Part shown: positions 1-12,870 of the stretch, in pieces
Layout: each line of letters starts with the position of its first letter
Position numbering within the stretch: position 1 is the first letter of the stretch
Assembly: GCA_037954235.1 (NCBI GenBank)
Contig: JBBMOA010000008.1
Location: forward strand, 2,595,001 to 2,659,000
Origin: Aulostomus chinensis
Taxonomy: Eukaryota; Chordata; Actinopteri; Syngnathiformes; Aulostomidae
DNA: 64,000 nucleotides
Direction: 5' to 3'
Notes under the pieces: generated by a model
Told to the model about the DNA's origin: nothing
The model's input: only the letters and a program-made list of their open reading frames with translations
The model's database searches: none
Position numbers and translations under genes: made by a program

Positions 1-484
1 AGTGATTTGGGAGAGAAAGATGCATATGAATTGTTTCCTGAATTATTGAAGCTAAATTTAGAGCAATGATTATTTTGGATCTGTGTGTTGAACGTGATTT
101 AACCACACAGCCAGCAGTCTAGATCAGTCGATGTGTCCACCGCTGCCCTGAATATGAAAGAAGTCCAGCCATGGAGGGAGGGGCGAACTCCCATCCTGTT
201 CCACACGTTCGGCTTCTTGACTTTGCTCATCACACGTGCTGTATATGGCTCTTCTTCTCTAGAATGCAGCTTGAACACCCTGGAAATTTCTGCAACCAGT
301 GTGGCTGCAGTGGTGGCAAAACATGGCGACTGGAATCAGAGTCTGTTGGAGTTTGATCATGTTTGAAACCTTAATTCCTGGTTATGTTAAATCGTTGGAT
401 GGCAAAATTGTAATGGATATCAGTGTTCACTGCGTAGTGCAGCACTCTTAGGTGTGCAGCCCTCACAAGAAGGGTATACTTGAG

Positions 485-487
<3 letters not shown>
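1..487. other. Unassigned non-coding stretch
   Basis: Complex sequence of ordinary composition. A 77-codon open frame from 133 to 366 has no recognisable domain and no splice or start context. I see no gene or repeat here. Confidence 0.6.

Positions 488-539
<52 letters not shown>
488..539. repeat. (GT)26 microsatellite
   Basis: Uninterrupted alternating GT for about 52 bp. Arrays of this type recur through the window and are typical of teleost DNA. The frames running through it (poly Cys-Val) are artefacts of the repeat. Confidence 0.98.
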
Positions 540-541
<2 letters not shown>

Positions 542-636
542 ATGTGTGCGAGTGTAAAGCACTTGCCCTCACAAGTGCTGGGGCAGCTCCAGTGAGTCAC
601 AGTGCCATGTATACTTCTCTCATCCAACATTTACAC

Positions 637-1120
637 ATTTACAAGCCTTCTGCTCCCCCCTCTCTCTCTTTCTCTCCATCTCTCTCTCCCCCTCTCCCAG
701 CTGCCATCATGTTAGCCATGCTCCACTGCTCCCCCTCCTCTCCATCTCCTGTTTGTCTTCGCTCATCACCAGCTCTCCCTTGCCGTGTTTGCTCTCTCTT
801 CATTTTTTGAATTTGCTTTTGTCTTATTTCATAATTTTACATCAAATCTTTTTGTCGTGTAGTCTTCCTTCCTCTCCCTCCCGCTGGCTTTCCATTCCAT
901 CTCTCCATGTCATCTCTTGCCTACACCTCAGCTTATTTTTCTGCAGCTACGTCATCTCTCTTCTCCCCTACACGCTGACCTACCTTCCCTTTGATTTTCA
1001 ATCTTGAATTCCAACCTTTGTCGTCTTCTTTATTCCTCGTCCTGACCTTTCTCCTGCCCCTCAGACTCTCTCGCCTGTTCTCTCCCTGCATCCCTTTATT
1101 CTTCTTTGCCCTCCCTCATC
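637..1120. repeat. Pyrimidine-rich (CT/TCC) strand-asymmetric tract
   Basis: Almost 500 bp in which the plus strand is overwhelmingly C and T, with runs of CTCTCT, TCTCC and CCTCC, without one fixed period. It is polypurine on the other strand and could adopt triplex (H-DNA) structure. The open frames in it are rich in Ser, Pro and Leu because of the composition and are not coding. Confidence 0.75.
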
Positions 1121-1970
1121 TGTTCTTGTTAGATTCAGTAATATTAAAACGGAACTTTTAATGAAAAGGTGATATTCATTCTGCATGAGACTGCATCAGG
1201 CTCCTCAGGTGTTCAGGATTTTCTGTCCACCTCTTTGCCTCCTCCCTGGTCCCCTCAGCCACAAGCCCATCGGGTTGAAGGAAGAAATCGCTTTCTTTTG
1301 CCAAAGTGTAATTTAGGCCGGCTGTTGTTTGTGTTTGAGAAACACTATCACACAAAAGAAAAATAAAGTGATGCTTGATTATTACTTATGCTTGTTTAAA
1401 GGAGTGGTTGTCAATAAAAGAGTAAATACAAGCAGAGTGCTCACTGTCAGATGTCCAAATTTGCTGAGAAAGCCCATGGATGAGGCTTTGCTCGTGGGTT
1501 ATAATTTTCAGATTTTTAGTTTTTCAGGTTTTCATAAAACTGCCTTTGTTTATTCATTTTACAAATACATGGTATACATCGCTTTTCCCCTCTGCCTTAA
1601 TGCCATACATCTATGCTTCTGCAGAAGCTGTAGACAAAGATCTCGTTAGATATGGTCTTTAGTTTCAGTCATAGAGCGTTCCCACGTTCCCCCTGCACCT
1701 CACCAGTGGCAGGAAGTACAGCTGTTCTCTTCCACATTTGGAGCACAGTTCAGGAAGGTCACAAAGGGAGGCAGTCCATCAGCTGATGACCCAGGCATTC
1801 CCTTCCCGCATTTGATTGGCGTGGCCGATTCCATTGTCATTCAAGACGCTTTAATTGCGTTGCTTTGTTCTACCTTCCCTTCCTGCTTCCTCTGCATGCC
1901 GTCCTGCACCACCACCCCAGCTCCGCCTTCACGTGCTGTGTTGAACTTAATCAACGTCATTGTTGCCGAG
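1121..1970. other. Unassigned non-coding stretch
   Basis: Complex sequence. Short overlapping frames at 1169-1662 lack recognisable protein features. No gene or repeat recognised. Confidence 0.55.
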
Positions 1971-2353
1971 TCTGCTGCTGCTCTCCCTGACTGCTGCTGC
2001 TGCTCTCCCTGACTGCTGCTGCTCTCCCTGACTGCTGCTGCTGCTGTTCTCCCTGACTGCTGCTGCTGCTGCTCTCCCTGACTGCTGTTGCTGCTGCTGC
2101 TCTCCCTGACTGCTGCTGCTGTTCTCCCTGACTGCTGTTGCTGCTGCTTCTTCTCCCTGACTGCTGCTGCTGCTCTCCCTGACTGCTGCTGCTGCTGCTC
2201 TCCCTGACTGCTGTTGCTGCTGCTGCTCTCCCTGACTGCTGCTGCTGTTCTCCCTGACTGCTGTTGCTGCTGCTTCTTCTCCCTGACTGCTGCTGCTGCT
2301 CTCCCTGACTGCTGCTGCTCTCCCTGACTGCTGCTGCTGCTCTCCCTGACTGC
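1971..2353. repeat. CTG-rich minisatellite (CTG)2-5 TCTCCCTGA with 126-bp higher-order period
   Basis: Runs of two to five CTG (some TTG or TTC variants) alternate with the spacer TCTCCCTGA, giving units of about 16-22 bp. A distinctive block containing CTTCTTCTCCCTGA ends at 2160 and again at 2286, a 126-bp higher-order repeat. All unit lengths keep frame, so the minus strand is open for 212 codons (1841-2479) and also in a second frame (1947-2387), encoding Gln, Ala and Ser runs separated by the same short linker. Two rival open frames with no conserved flank argue that this is a satellite and not an exon. Confidence 0.93.
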
Positions 2354-2540
2354 TTGATATGGATGTATGGATGGCAGAGAGATCCAAATCACCATGTTGC
2401 TTAATTTGAAACCAATGATAAGAAATAATGACACAAAAACCGTGGTTTCAACAGAGTTCCCAACACCGCGAAGCAACATGACTCCCAGTCCCTTTGGCCT
2501 TGGACACCTAATGATAGAGAGACCGTTGCTATGAGATCTG

Positions 2541-2974
2541 TGTTAAGGAACGTATTGGAGGACCCAATAGCAGAACAGACAGAGGAAGGTGTCAAACAGG
2601 GTTTAATTGCAAAACGAGTACAAAGGACAGCGCTCATGGAGAGGATAGAAAATCAACAGAAATGTCTCCACTGGGAGGAAACAAAACTGAGAACGACTCG
2701 GGCCGGAACACTCCACGGCTGGCTGGCAAACAAAAGGCGCGTTGATGATCAACGGAACGGGAACCCACTCTAGGGAAAACGACGAGCATAGATCGGATCA
2801 AAACCGGGCAGAAGGGTAACAATCTGACAGCCAAAGGTGGTGAGATGCCATCCTTATAAAGGCTGCTGATGGTGATGAGCTGCAGGAGTGACGGTTCAGG
2901 CTGGCATCTCCCGAGGTTGGCGCCATCTAGGGGGAAAAGCAGATTACACCAGCAAGGTGTGCCAGTCCCTGACA
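2541..2974 (-). mobile_element. Solo LTR of an LTR retrotransposon
   Basis: The 434-bp segment begins TGTTAAGG and ends CCTGACA on the plus strand, giving the TG...CA ends of an LTR. It is bounded by a 5-bp near-duplicate, ATCTG at 2536-2540 and ATTTG at 2975-2979. On the minus strand it starts TGTCAGGGACTGG, carries a TATA-like TTTATAAGG near 2851-2862 and an ATTAAA polyadenylation-type signal near 2603-2608, in the correct order for an LTR promoter and R region. No internal gag or pol sequence lies beside it, so it is a solo LTR left by recombination between two LTRs. The family name is not assigned. Confidence 0.68.
2849..2866 (-). promoter_or_regulatory. TATA-like core promoter inside the solo LTR
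   Basis: The minus strand reads TTTATAAGG in an otherwise mixed context, roughly 250 bp upstream of the ATTAAA signal in the same orientation. This is the expected arrangement for an LTR U3/R boundary. Activity cannot be inferred. Confidence 0.4.
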
Positions 2975-3074
2975 ATTTGAGGCCAATGCCAGAAGTAAAA
3001 CCAGTGGTTACAGTATATCAATTAAGAGTATAATTATGCAAAATGAGTTGAGTCGGGGCAGAGTGTTGGGAGGA

Positions 3075-3078
<4 letters not shown>

Positions 3079-3131
<53 letters not shown>
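3079..3131. repeat. (GT)26 microsatellite
   Basis: Perfect GT dinucleotide run about 100 bp past the solo LTR. Confidence 0.98.
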
Positions 3132-3135
<4 letters not shown>

Positions 3136-3249
3136 GTGATCACTTTTTTCTGGAATGCCTTTCCCCCTCCAGAATCCCTTGAAGCAAACGTTATTGTATC
3201 AGTTCAAGTTGAGCCCTCAGCCCCAGTGTCCTCACTCACCATGTGATAC

Positions 3250-3428
3250 GACGCTTTTGCGCGACGCCAAACAGTGTTTATTTTTCACATGAGAGGCGAC
3301 GGGATGAAAAGTGTTGTCCTCTTGACTGGTGTAGCGCCCCGATACAGCTTTGGAGCAGCTGCCGCCTTTCATGTGAAAGAACACAGCCTGTCGATGTGAA
3401 TGCTTCACCGCTAAAAGTGCCCAACGAT
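3250..3428. mobile_element. Possible fold-back / MITE-like inverted repeat
   Basis: The left arm around 3252-3300 (core TTTTTCACATGAGAGGCG) is the imperfect reverse complement of the right arm around 3361-3425 (core CGCCTTTCATGTGAAAG). The spacer is about 60 bp. Pairing continues outward through CTTTTGCG and its partner CGCTAAAAG. No clean target duplication was seen, so the element call is tentative. A chance 69-codon minus-strand frame runs through it. Confidence 0.42.
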
Positions 3429-3435
3429 GCAGCAA

Positions 3436-6400
3436 ATTCAAGCAGGAAAGAGCCGTAGAGACGTCGACGAATCCTCAGTTAGCAAACATTCAAAGCTGGC
3501 AAGCAAAAATAGCTTAAACACCTTCAAATGATGTCTTTTGATGAGAGAATGAGGGCTGACCTGTGATTGGAGGAGCAGCCTGCTGCAGAGCCAGAAGGAG
3601 GCTGTTAGCCCTCCCCACCCGTCTGTTGAGTGGATGGATGTGCAAGAACATGTTGTATGTTCTCATCTTCTCATCGAGCTCTGTAGAGGAGAACACTTGT
3701 GAACGAGCAGCGTGGACAAGACGTGAGCACGAGTTCATATCTGGCTTCATCACCAGCTGCAACGCCGCCGTTCTCCCTGCAGTTTGCATCACTTCCATCA
3801 GGAGCTGCGAGCACATGATCCGCCCATCAACCATCACCAGTGACAAGCTAACTTCAGCTCTAGCATCCCTCTTGTTGTTTCTGGTAGAGAACCGACATTT
3901 TTTGCTCTTTAATTATTGAAATTGCATTTGTGTAAATCCCTCTGGGTACTTGCTGCGCACGGGTACAAAATACTGAAAGGATACTTTTGCTGCTTGTAAG
4001 CAGGAAGTACATAGACACAAGGTCACATTGTCTACGCCTGGCTTGTTATTCAGAGTAAGAATACGTCAGCAAACTCACAAAACCATGGATCCGGACATGT
4101 GAGGAGCTCGGAGCGCTGCTGGTCCAGTGGCTCAGGGTTACAGGGTTGATTTTTCTTTCGATACACCAAAGAGTGCTTTCTACATCTCAGCGCTGAAGCA
4201 GACGAACATCTTTCAAAGAAGTAGTTTTGATCCTAACGAGGAAGACACATTGCGATCTCATCTGCAAATATACAATAATCTCTTTTATGCTTGAGAACAT
4301 CAGGCCCAGATAGAGCAGCTCGGCTGCAGGAAAAGCTTTTTCTGCTGAATATATTTATTTATTTTCTTTGCTCCATGTTAAGTGCTTGTTTTTCACTGGG
4401 AGAAGAGTACTGTTTATGACAAGCAGAAATACATCAGTAGGGAGCTGAGGTTTTTGCAAAATTGTAGTTCAATCAGGAGAGGCATTAGTAGAAAAAGGTT
4501 GAGTTTGTTACGTATGGAAACCATAGTGTGAGTCTTTGCCACTTCGACTCCACAAGGGCATCATCCATCACCCAGAGATGGATCCCCTTGTTGACTGTGG
4601 ACGAGACAGGAAGAAGATGAAAGAATCAGTGTCCCTGTGAGGACCAGGTGGCGATGTGGCAGCGGCAAACCAAAACTGAGCAGACAGAAAGAGACATATT
4701 CAAAATGAGCGCAGCAATATGATTGGCCAGCAATGACAGTGTGTCACCATGCCATTGGATGAGAAGTGATCCGCTGGACACAGCTGAACTCGCCCATGCC
4801 CCCAAATATCTGACAGCTTGTTGTGAGTGAGTATGTGTGAGACGTCCGTCACTCTCCTGAGTGCAACATAGAGTCCTCCTGACTGGACGTCCTCCCAGCT
4901 TCTTTTGTGTGATAGTGCGTCAGAGACAGAGGGTGACAGTGAGCGCTCGTCCGTTCACTACTGGCTTTGACTGAGCGCCACTGGCCGACGTGGGGTCACG
5001 CCGTGTTGTAGGAGATATCAGTTAGACAGCTGAAAGGACTTTTTTCAAGGCTCGGTGTGCCGTGGCACCGTTAACCTGGGCGTTTGGAGAGGGAGATTTT
5101 TTTAAAGAAAGTCCGTTTACAAACATACACGCCCCCCCTCCCCCGCCACAGCCTATTTGTCTTCATCTTGAAATGACAAATATGGTTTCTAAGGGGATGA
5201 GGCCACGTCCAAGGACAACCTGAGTGCAATTTCAAGGCGACATGTGGCAGTAATAGGAGAGAAGCAGACCCTGCTTCGCTCTCTGCGCCACTCCTCCTGC
5301 TAGGTTTTTTTTCTAACTTTGTCTAAGAAAAGCCAGGGAGACAAAAGTATGATCAGATATTTATAAAAGTACTAAATCAAGTCTTATCTATTATATGATA
5401 TTATTATTATCAATTATCTTGATGTTTCAGGTCCATGGGGGGATGCTTGCCTTGTTATTCAGCACCACATGCCGGGTTACTGAGGTCTCACAACCAACAC
5501 TTTTTGAATTGACCTTCATTTGTTAAGATAACAGCTAATAACATAATGATAATGAAGAAGAGTAATGTTTAATAGTGGACCTATAAAAGGGCCTTCGCAG
5601 AAGAACATGTGAACTATCTTGCTGTTTCTGGTGCATGTGAACAATTCTCGCGCTGCGTCCGTTTCAGAACCTCTCTGAAATGTTCTTTGAGCGTCGTTTC
5701 AGGATCTACAATATCTCCCTATGAAAATCAGAACGGTTCATTTGTCTGTACATCAGACATGGGAACCTCCTGCTTCAGCTGACTCCGGACAACGATACCC
5801 ATTCGCCCACTACACCTGTTCTGTGCCTAAGAGTTGGATTGGTTAAACGTTTGGAGCTGAAACTCACAGGAGAGCCAGTCGTTGCCACCCATGAGAAATG
5901 GAAGAGGACAGTGATAGAATGACAGGGGGAAAATGAAAGCGGAATAAGTAAGAGGAGGTGTGAGTCGAGGGCTACAGGAGAGGGCGGCTGGCGAGGAAAC
6001 AATTTGTCATGCTGTCCTTCTGTTGTCCTCTTCCCATTCTTGTTACTGGGGGCTTTCTTTTTCCTCGGACTGTCCATCAGTTTGTGGTCTTATTTAGATA
6101 CAAAAGACCCATCGATTTTGGATCTTGCTGTAGTTGTAATCGTTCTCTTGGCGCTCGTCACACGAGGACACGCACAAGCTGCTGGAAACATTTCCTTTCT
6201 GGTGCGTCTTTGTCTCAGATGAGATGTGACTCCTCAGCGGCATTGTAGCTTCCCTTCAAACAAGAAACGAGCTGATTTATCAGTGTTGGCTCTCTACCGG
6301 TGCCATGTGTAGACTCTGATGAATACACAGTGGCTCTTTTGTTCTGGAGCGTTGTCCTTGATCTGAGAAGCACCTGAGTGAAAAATTCTGGGGACGCAGC

Positions 6401-9400
6401 GAAAGACTTGGAACTAATAAACAAAAATCATAATCGTGCCTGAAACACTGACCTGATTGCTTTGACTTACCTGTAGAGTTTCCCTCCAGTTTTACTGAAT
6501 AAGTTCAAAATAAAAGGTTCCATTTAATGCTATGTTTTCCAACAACACTGAGTCAATAAATTGATGGACTCTAATTCAGTTCACTTGTGTGTTTATTCAA
6601 CTATTTTATCATGGAGTTAAAGGAAGTGTCTGTGGAAACATGGTGAGTTCCAGCATGTGCAGGGAGCATTGCTGCTTCCACACTGATGCAGATTCAAGTC
6701 TCATCGAGGAGGTGGCCTGATCAGGAGCAAAAACTCCCAGTGAAAAAGGTCTGAGGTGGACAGACCTGCAGGGACGCACGTCCTCTTGACGCCTACCTGA
6801 AAAACGGCACTCCGCCTCTCAACACTGGTTTCATGTGGAAAAGTCAGGTTGGAAGCTTGATAGAAGTTGAAGGTTTTCTTCTTCTTCTTTTTTATGTATT
6901 GTAGATGAATATACCCGGGAGATACAACTGGAGCTGGAACACACAACTGAGGCCACGCCATCGACACTTGAACACATTCAGCTTGAGATTTTGTCAGAAC
7001 ACCACAGAAAAGCCCTATTTCACACACTTGCTAGCTGTTTACTTCATTTTGAAACACATCCAAAGAAAACAAGGCTATACATTTCTATTAGTTTTAGAAC
7101 CTAATTATTATAACCATCACGCATGTTGTGTTCACTTTGATTTCATTGTCATGATCTTAGTTACCACGGGCAGGGGCAGACCTCTGTGCTCCCGCAGCTC
7201 AGACCTGGACCCTTTTAAACAGCAAGGCTCCCTGAGCAGAAGCTCATTGGCTCCACAAAACACCAGTCATCGACACCATTTGGAGCAACTGATTTGAGTT
7301 AATGCTGCAACTCTCATTTGAGATTGTAATCCGTGGAACGGAGATGGGGCACTCTGATTGGTCAAAGGAGGTGTCAATCCAATGGTAGGGCGGCGGCTGG
7401 GCACGTCCTGACCGGTGTTTCACCTCCATGGAGAGCAAACAGTCAGACGGCTGGGGAGGACGCGGTTGTCTTACTAGCTGTGGCTAAAGCTCATGCTAAT
7501 TCATCTGTGTGGGGCAGAAATAGACATTTGGCTCGTTTCTGGCTGGAGATGGATTATATGGCTCACCTGGACCTTGGACCATCTCTGTGGAAGTTTGTTG
7601 ACCACTGGATGAACTCCTCAGCTCGGAAGGTGAGTGGCAGCACGAGCTCAGTTAATTCCTTGACTGCCAGTTATCTGATGAATGTGCTTCTAGTACTCTC
7701 TGTTGACATGGCGCACATAGATTCACAAGAAGAAGAGCTTCCAGGTGAGGAATGGCATGAGCACCTCCCTCATGGTGGACTGGTGGTCAGTTTGGGTAGG
7801 TGGACCCCTGGGGGCCCCTGCACAGGGAGACTCTGCACCCATGAGACAAACAGTGAGCCTCGGCAGGTCTCAGGAAGTGATGGCAGCAGTGACTTTCTGA
7901 GGTGACAAAAGTACAGACACATGCAGGGGACTACATTAGGAAACTTGGTGTTTAACTGTGCTGACGTTGAGTAATTCTGAGGGACATCTGTCAGTCATGG
8001 AGGTCTGTGTGGTCAGCAGCAGGTCCTTTTAGCAGCAGGTCCTTTTAGCAGCAGCTTGCATCGTAGCCATGGTAATGTTGTAGGGGGCTGAGTCCATGTT
8101 CCACAGAGGGCCAGAAGTCAACTTAGATGATTTCAGCTCAACACCAGAGCAGCGACTTTCAGTGAAGCCCACACTCACCCAGAGAGGAGGAGGAGGAGTC
8201 ACTCTGGCTGGAGCCGCTGACCTCAGACCAGCTCAGCGGCTCACAGTGGAGGGCTTGTACTCAGATGTCTTACTGTGTGGAATTACCTTTCAAACAAAGA
8301 GTAATTCTTAGTTTGACTGAGTTTTTAATTTTTATATACAAGTATACACACACACACACGTATAAATACTCCGAGCGGCAGAGGCGAAACAAGAGAGTAA
8401 CGTGATTTACTGGATACAGACTTCAGCATGAGGCTGCAAGTTTCTCCCTCATATTTTGTCTGAAAATAAAGAAAACAAAATCAATGCTCAGAGGCAGTTC
8501 TGTGGCTGAGAGGAGAATTATGTTATGTAGGAGTATAAAAGCTGGAAGTGCAATGAGGATGCGAGGCAGCAAAACGGCTGCATGACGCTGGAAAAGCTCT
8601 GTCTTCTGGTGATTACTGTTGATGTTTGATATTTGAGGGAATTATCATTTTTACATTCTTCTGTTTTTATTGAAAAACCCAGTGAAATGATAATGGTTTG
8701 ATTTTGTTGGAGTCTGTGTCGAACAAAGAAGATTCCTCACGTCTGTTGCACCACAACAATCAAGTTCGAATGACGTTTTTGACCCACAATTTGCCGTTGA
8801 GAAATATTGGACCTTCTTACTTGAATATTGCAGTTCATTCATGTTTTTGGAAGCCAGTTTGACTCTCTCAGGTCCATTTGTTCACATTCAGCTTATACTC
8901 ATCACATCTACTCCATATTCAGTCATTGAAGTAGATTTCACACATTCAGTTGCATTTACATTTTATTTGAAAACAACGGCCAAATGTTTATGACGTCCAG
9001 GAGTTTCTCTCCGCTTTGCTGCCTTCGTCGTCTCAAAGGTATGAAAATGGGTTTTAATTCAAAGACAAGAAGTCCAAAAAAAGGGGTTTCCAAATAATAA
9101 TACAAAAACAACACAAAATAAATCCTGTGAGGCCTTGACATTATATTGAAATTGCTGTAAGAAAATAAATAAAACCCCTTCCAAGACTCGCTAGATGTTT
9201 GGTGCCTCCCGTCTCCGGCTGCCAAATGGAGGTGCGTGGACGTGTGTTTGGTGAGGATCGGTCTCTGCTGCGGCGCCGCGTGCTAGAAGAGGAACAATGT
9301 CAAAATTAGAATGTGCAATTCCAAAAGGCAAAATTGGCATCCATGTTTGTGCCAAAGGCTCCTGTCGCAGCGGCCAGTGTGGAGTGTTGGGAGCTGCGAA

Positions 9401-9677
9401 GAGTCACTCCAGACGCTCGTTACCAGGAGCTTTTTTCTCATTCCGATTCTTGACTGGAATTTGGCAAAAGCAAGGCACGAAAAATGGTGGCAGCGCATGA
9501 AATATTGATGATTTATTTTGGTCGTCTTCCTACTGGCAGTGAACAAAGAGGTCAGGACTGTCTTTCTACACATGATGAGCCAACATGTGTTCAGCCCCCC
9601 CCCACCCTTGGATTGGGTGTTCAAGTCATGGTTGTTTATTGTGTAACCATCATTCTTTGGTGCTGAATTCAAATATC
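3436..9677. other. Long unassigned non-coding stretch
   Basis: About 6.2 kb of complex sequence without a recognisable gene. The longest open frame (190 codons, 7333-7905 plus) has no domain, low-complexity or membrane signature that I recognise. Minor items are a short (CA)7 at 8346-8359 and a 16-bp direct tandem repeat at 8015-8046. The rest appears single copy by eye. Confidence 0.5.
8015..8055. repeat. Small 16-bp tandem duplication
   Basis: The unit AGCAGCAGGTCCTTTT occurs twice exactly (8015-8030 and 8031-8046), followed by a partial third copy. Confidence 0.9.
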
Positions 9678-9709
9678 TGTGTGTGTGTGTGTGTGTGCGT
9701 GTGTGTGTG
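9678..9709. repeat. (TG)n microsatellite, interrupted
   Basis: About 16 TG units with one TGCG interruption. Confidence 0.95.
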
Positions 9710-12509
9710 CACAACAACATTTGTTTGAAACTGGCTTAAATATCAAGCTTCCGTTTGTTTGAACGGTGAGGTGTAGAAATCCACTGTGGCAAGAGAGGGA
9801 GGGAGGGAGAGGGAGGGAGAGAAGGTTTGTCCAATGAGATGTAGACTCACACTGTGCTGATCTAAGCAAAGGCACCAGGGCGAGACAGACAGACCTAATA
9901 TTTAGTGGCGAGTGTCACCTCCAGCCGCTGGATTGCTGGACCAGGAAATAGAGGCAGCAGCGATTCTTCGTGGCGGTAGACAGAGTCCAGGATTTCAGTT
10001 ATACAACGATACAATACAAAACAACTACAATCAGCAAATTAAAAACTTTAAAACACCACTTCATTAAAAATTTTCAGATTTTTAAAATATGAAAATATTT
10101 TCCTTTGCACACGTTCAAGTTTTCAATGTCTAAGCTGAATTTCGGATCTGGATCAGCTCCCAAAATATCTGTGGTGTCACAAAGAGAGCCCCTCAAACTA
10201 ATATGAACCAAGAGAAACTGTTCCCAGCAGGATCGGACACATGACAAGACAAGACACGCCTGAACGTAGGATTCACATCCAGCCCATGGCTCCTGTTCAC
10301 TGACAGGCAATTTAAAATCCTACAATGGCAAAAACTGCAACACAACAAGAGATGCAAAGTTGTCGAACAAAATGGAGTCAAATTTGCTTCGATCTCCAGC
10401 ATTAAAGTAACTCCCGAGTTCATGATTGACATGGAAGTGTGTCACTTCATCACTTCTATCAACTGTTGTTCATATTTTTAGATCAGACTCCCTAAAATAT
10501 TTTGTACAAGTGCTTGTCACACGGGGGGGGTCAAGCACCTCTGGCTTCTTGAAGATCCACATTCTACTTTTGAGGTGGCATTTGCCCCTGAGAGCTCTTC
10601 AAAAGAGTTCTGTAAACACATTCTAAATGCAGCTGGATCAAAATACTAAATAGGTTTCATCATGAAGGGACGTTAAGGTGCTGCCCATAATGTTGGTAAA
10701 GGAACCACTGATGATGGCGTGAAAGTGGCGACACGTTCCTCCACCAAGGTTCCTGTGTGTCCGGATGAACGTGAACAACCGGCCGTGAATGAGAGCGACA
10801 GCAGTGTGCGCACATGGTTTCATCGCCAACGCCAGCTCGTTACTCAAAGAAATACACGAGGAAACAATGAGGTCAAAACCCGCGTGTCAGTCAGGTGATG
10901 TCATTCATCGTGAAGTGTGACAAAGCAGTTCAACAAACATTTCCATTTGCTAATAAATATGACAAATATACATTTTGCCAGATGAAGATTGTTGAATATG
11001 AATTGATTATGCTGGAAATCCCTACGTTCTAAAGACGCAGCAAAACAAATAGCAGGACGGCGCTGCGGGTCTTTTGCTGACTCAGCGAGTTGCGATCTGG
11101 AGGGGGTTTGGGCACAAACACTTCTCCACATTCACAGTAAGGGTTCAAAATATTTCCCCCCAACATCAGGATTAAGATAAAAAAAAAAATGTATACATAC
11201 TAAATTTATAGAACATGACAAAGTTTACACCAATCCAGAGAGAGATGAGGGAAGGAAAAAGAAGATGCAAGTCAGCATGTTGTGGGATCAACACAGTTAA
11301 GCTTTGTCTTCACCCTGCCCCCCCCTCGGAAATCCGCCTGGCTCTCTCTCGCTCTGTGTTTCCTACCCTTCACTCCTAATGTAACAAAGAACCTCCATTT
11401 CTGGACAAAATCCGTGAACGTGTCACGGAGCTCAACGATGGACATCCCACCCACTTGGCCTCTCAGTCTGCGCCATGATTCAGTACAATCCAACAGAAAC
11501 CCAGTGCATCTATTAATGCTATACTTTAGACAAGAATCTGCAAACTGAACACTTTTTGTACCAAGTTTGTTCTTTTGTCTCAGGTGAAGAGTGGGTTTGA
11601 TGATGCACTCTGCCTGCGCGTAGGACGTCCGTCCTCCTGGAAGTAGGAGACCACAGTATTTAAAGAAAGAAACTAAAAGACACTTTTTCATCAGTTGAAC
11701 CGTCCTTGAGTGGGAAAGCCTCATCACTTGGATAATGAACATTGACTTTAATGAGTGTGGAGGGATCCTCTAATATAACGACAAGAGAAGCAGGCTTCCA
11801 GAGCCAGCCCCCGGCCTGCGCTCCGTCTATAGTCTGACAAATGACATTTGCTCATAGATGTGGGACACAGTCAGTGGGCGTAGACAAAAATGACATAACC
11901 GCTGATTGGATCAGCCTTCAACTGCCAGCAGATGATTGGCAATTTAAAATGTCAACATGGACTCCCCCCACACCTAAATGAGTTATCGCGCTCTGCGCTG
12001 TGCATTGGACTGAAAACAATGGAGACTGTCTCCTCGAGCCATTTACTTAGATATGTAATCGGTTTCTCTGTGGTGACAAACAAAAAATCAAATCATGGGC
12101 TGTGTCTTTGCCAACTCCAATTTGTAAAGTATTTATGTCAAATAAATGATGCAAATCAAAAGAGAAATATGAGTTTTGAGAGATCAGTATGGGTTTAGGA
12201 GGAGTCAGGAGAGCTGATGGATGCTCCTGGGGCAGCACAAAACAAAGAAGGGTTAAAGGGAGAAAATGGATGGACGGATTTGACTAAAATCAAGTATTTA
12301 GTCATTGGGCGTAGATTTGAATTTGGAAGGCGAGGACGCACCAGTTTTCTCGCACGTTGAGTTCCTTTTATTATCTTTGATAAGCCCCGCCCTAACAGAC
12401 GCTGTCTTCTTTGAATGAGTCATTTGGTGGATCTAGAATTTCCCTTTTTTTTTTTCATGCAGGATGTGTCACTCATCCTCTTCCGCTCACCTTGCTCCAT
12501 ACCACCAGG
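9710..12509. other. Unassigned non-coding stretch
   Basis: Complex sequence with small homopolymers (G8 near 10526, A-rich near 11180) and a purine-rich AGGGAGGGAG patch near 9798-9820. The 156-codon minus frame at 11272-11742 has no recognisable domain. No gene or element identified. Confidence 0.5.
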
Positions 12510-12870
12510 CAGACACCAGACAATGATGATGATAACAGGAATCATCCTGCAGACTTAATTAATGGACTTCTGCTGCGTAATCGCTCGTTAGGCTGAGATG
12601 GAGTCCACTGGTGCAGTATGCCAGTGTAGCTATCATCCAGATCTTTCTCTAATTGGTCTATCCTCCAGCTGCTGGGCTTGATACATCTCAGCTTTACAGA
12701 TGCAAAAAACCGACCTTGTGAGATGTAAACTGCCTGTGTGAGGCCGCAGTAGGAATACTGCCTCATCCATTCCTGCCTTGTGAAATATTTGAGGACTAAT
12801 GAGGAATGTCCATGTTCCAAGAAGGACAGAAAAAGGGCAGCACTGGCGATGATGATTTTGGGTTTGCTGA
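12510..12870. other. Candidate conserved non-coding element (by texture)
   Basis: Low-repeat, moderately AT-rich sequence with a TTAATTAA homeodomain-type core near 12557-12564, followed by several short complex words and no simple repeats. It looks more constrained than the flanks, but this is a judgement from one sequence. Other-species alignment was not available. Confidence 0.22.

Noticed and set aside
7333..7905. 190-codon plus-strand frame
   Set aside because: No recognisable domain and no supporting neighbours. It is possible but unsupported as a gene.
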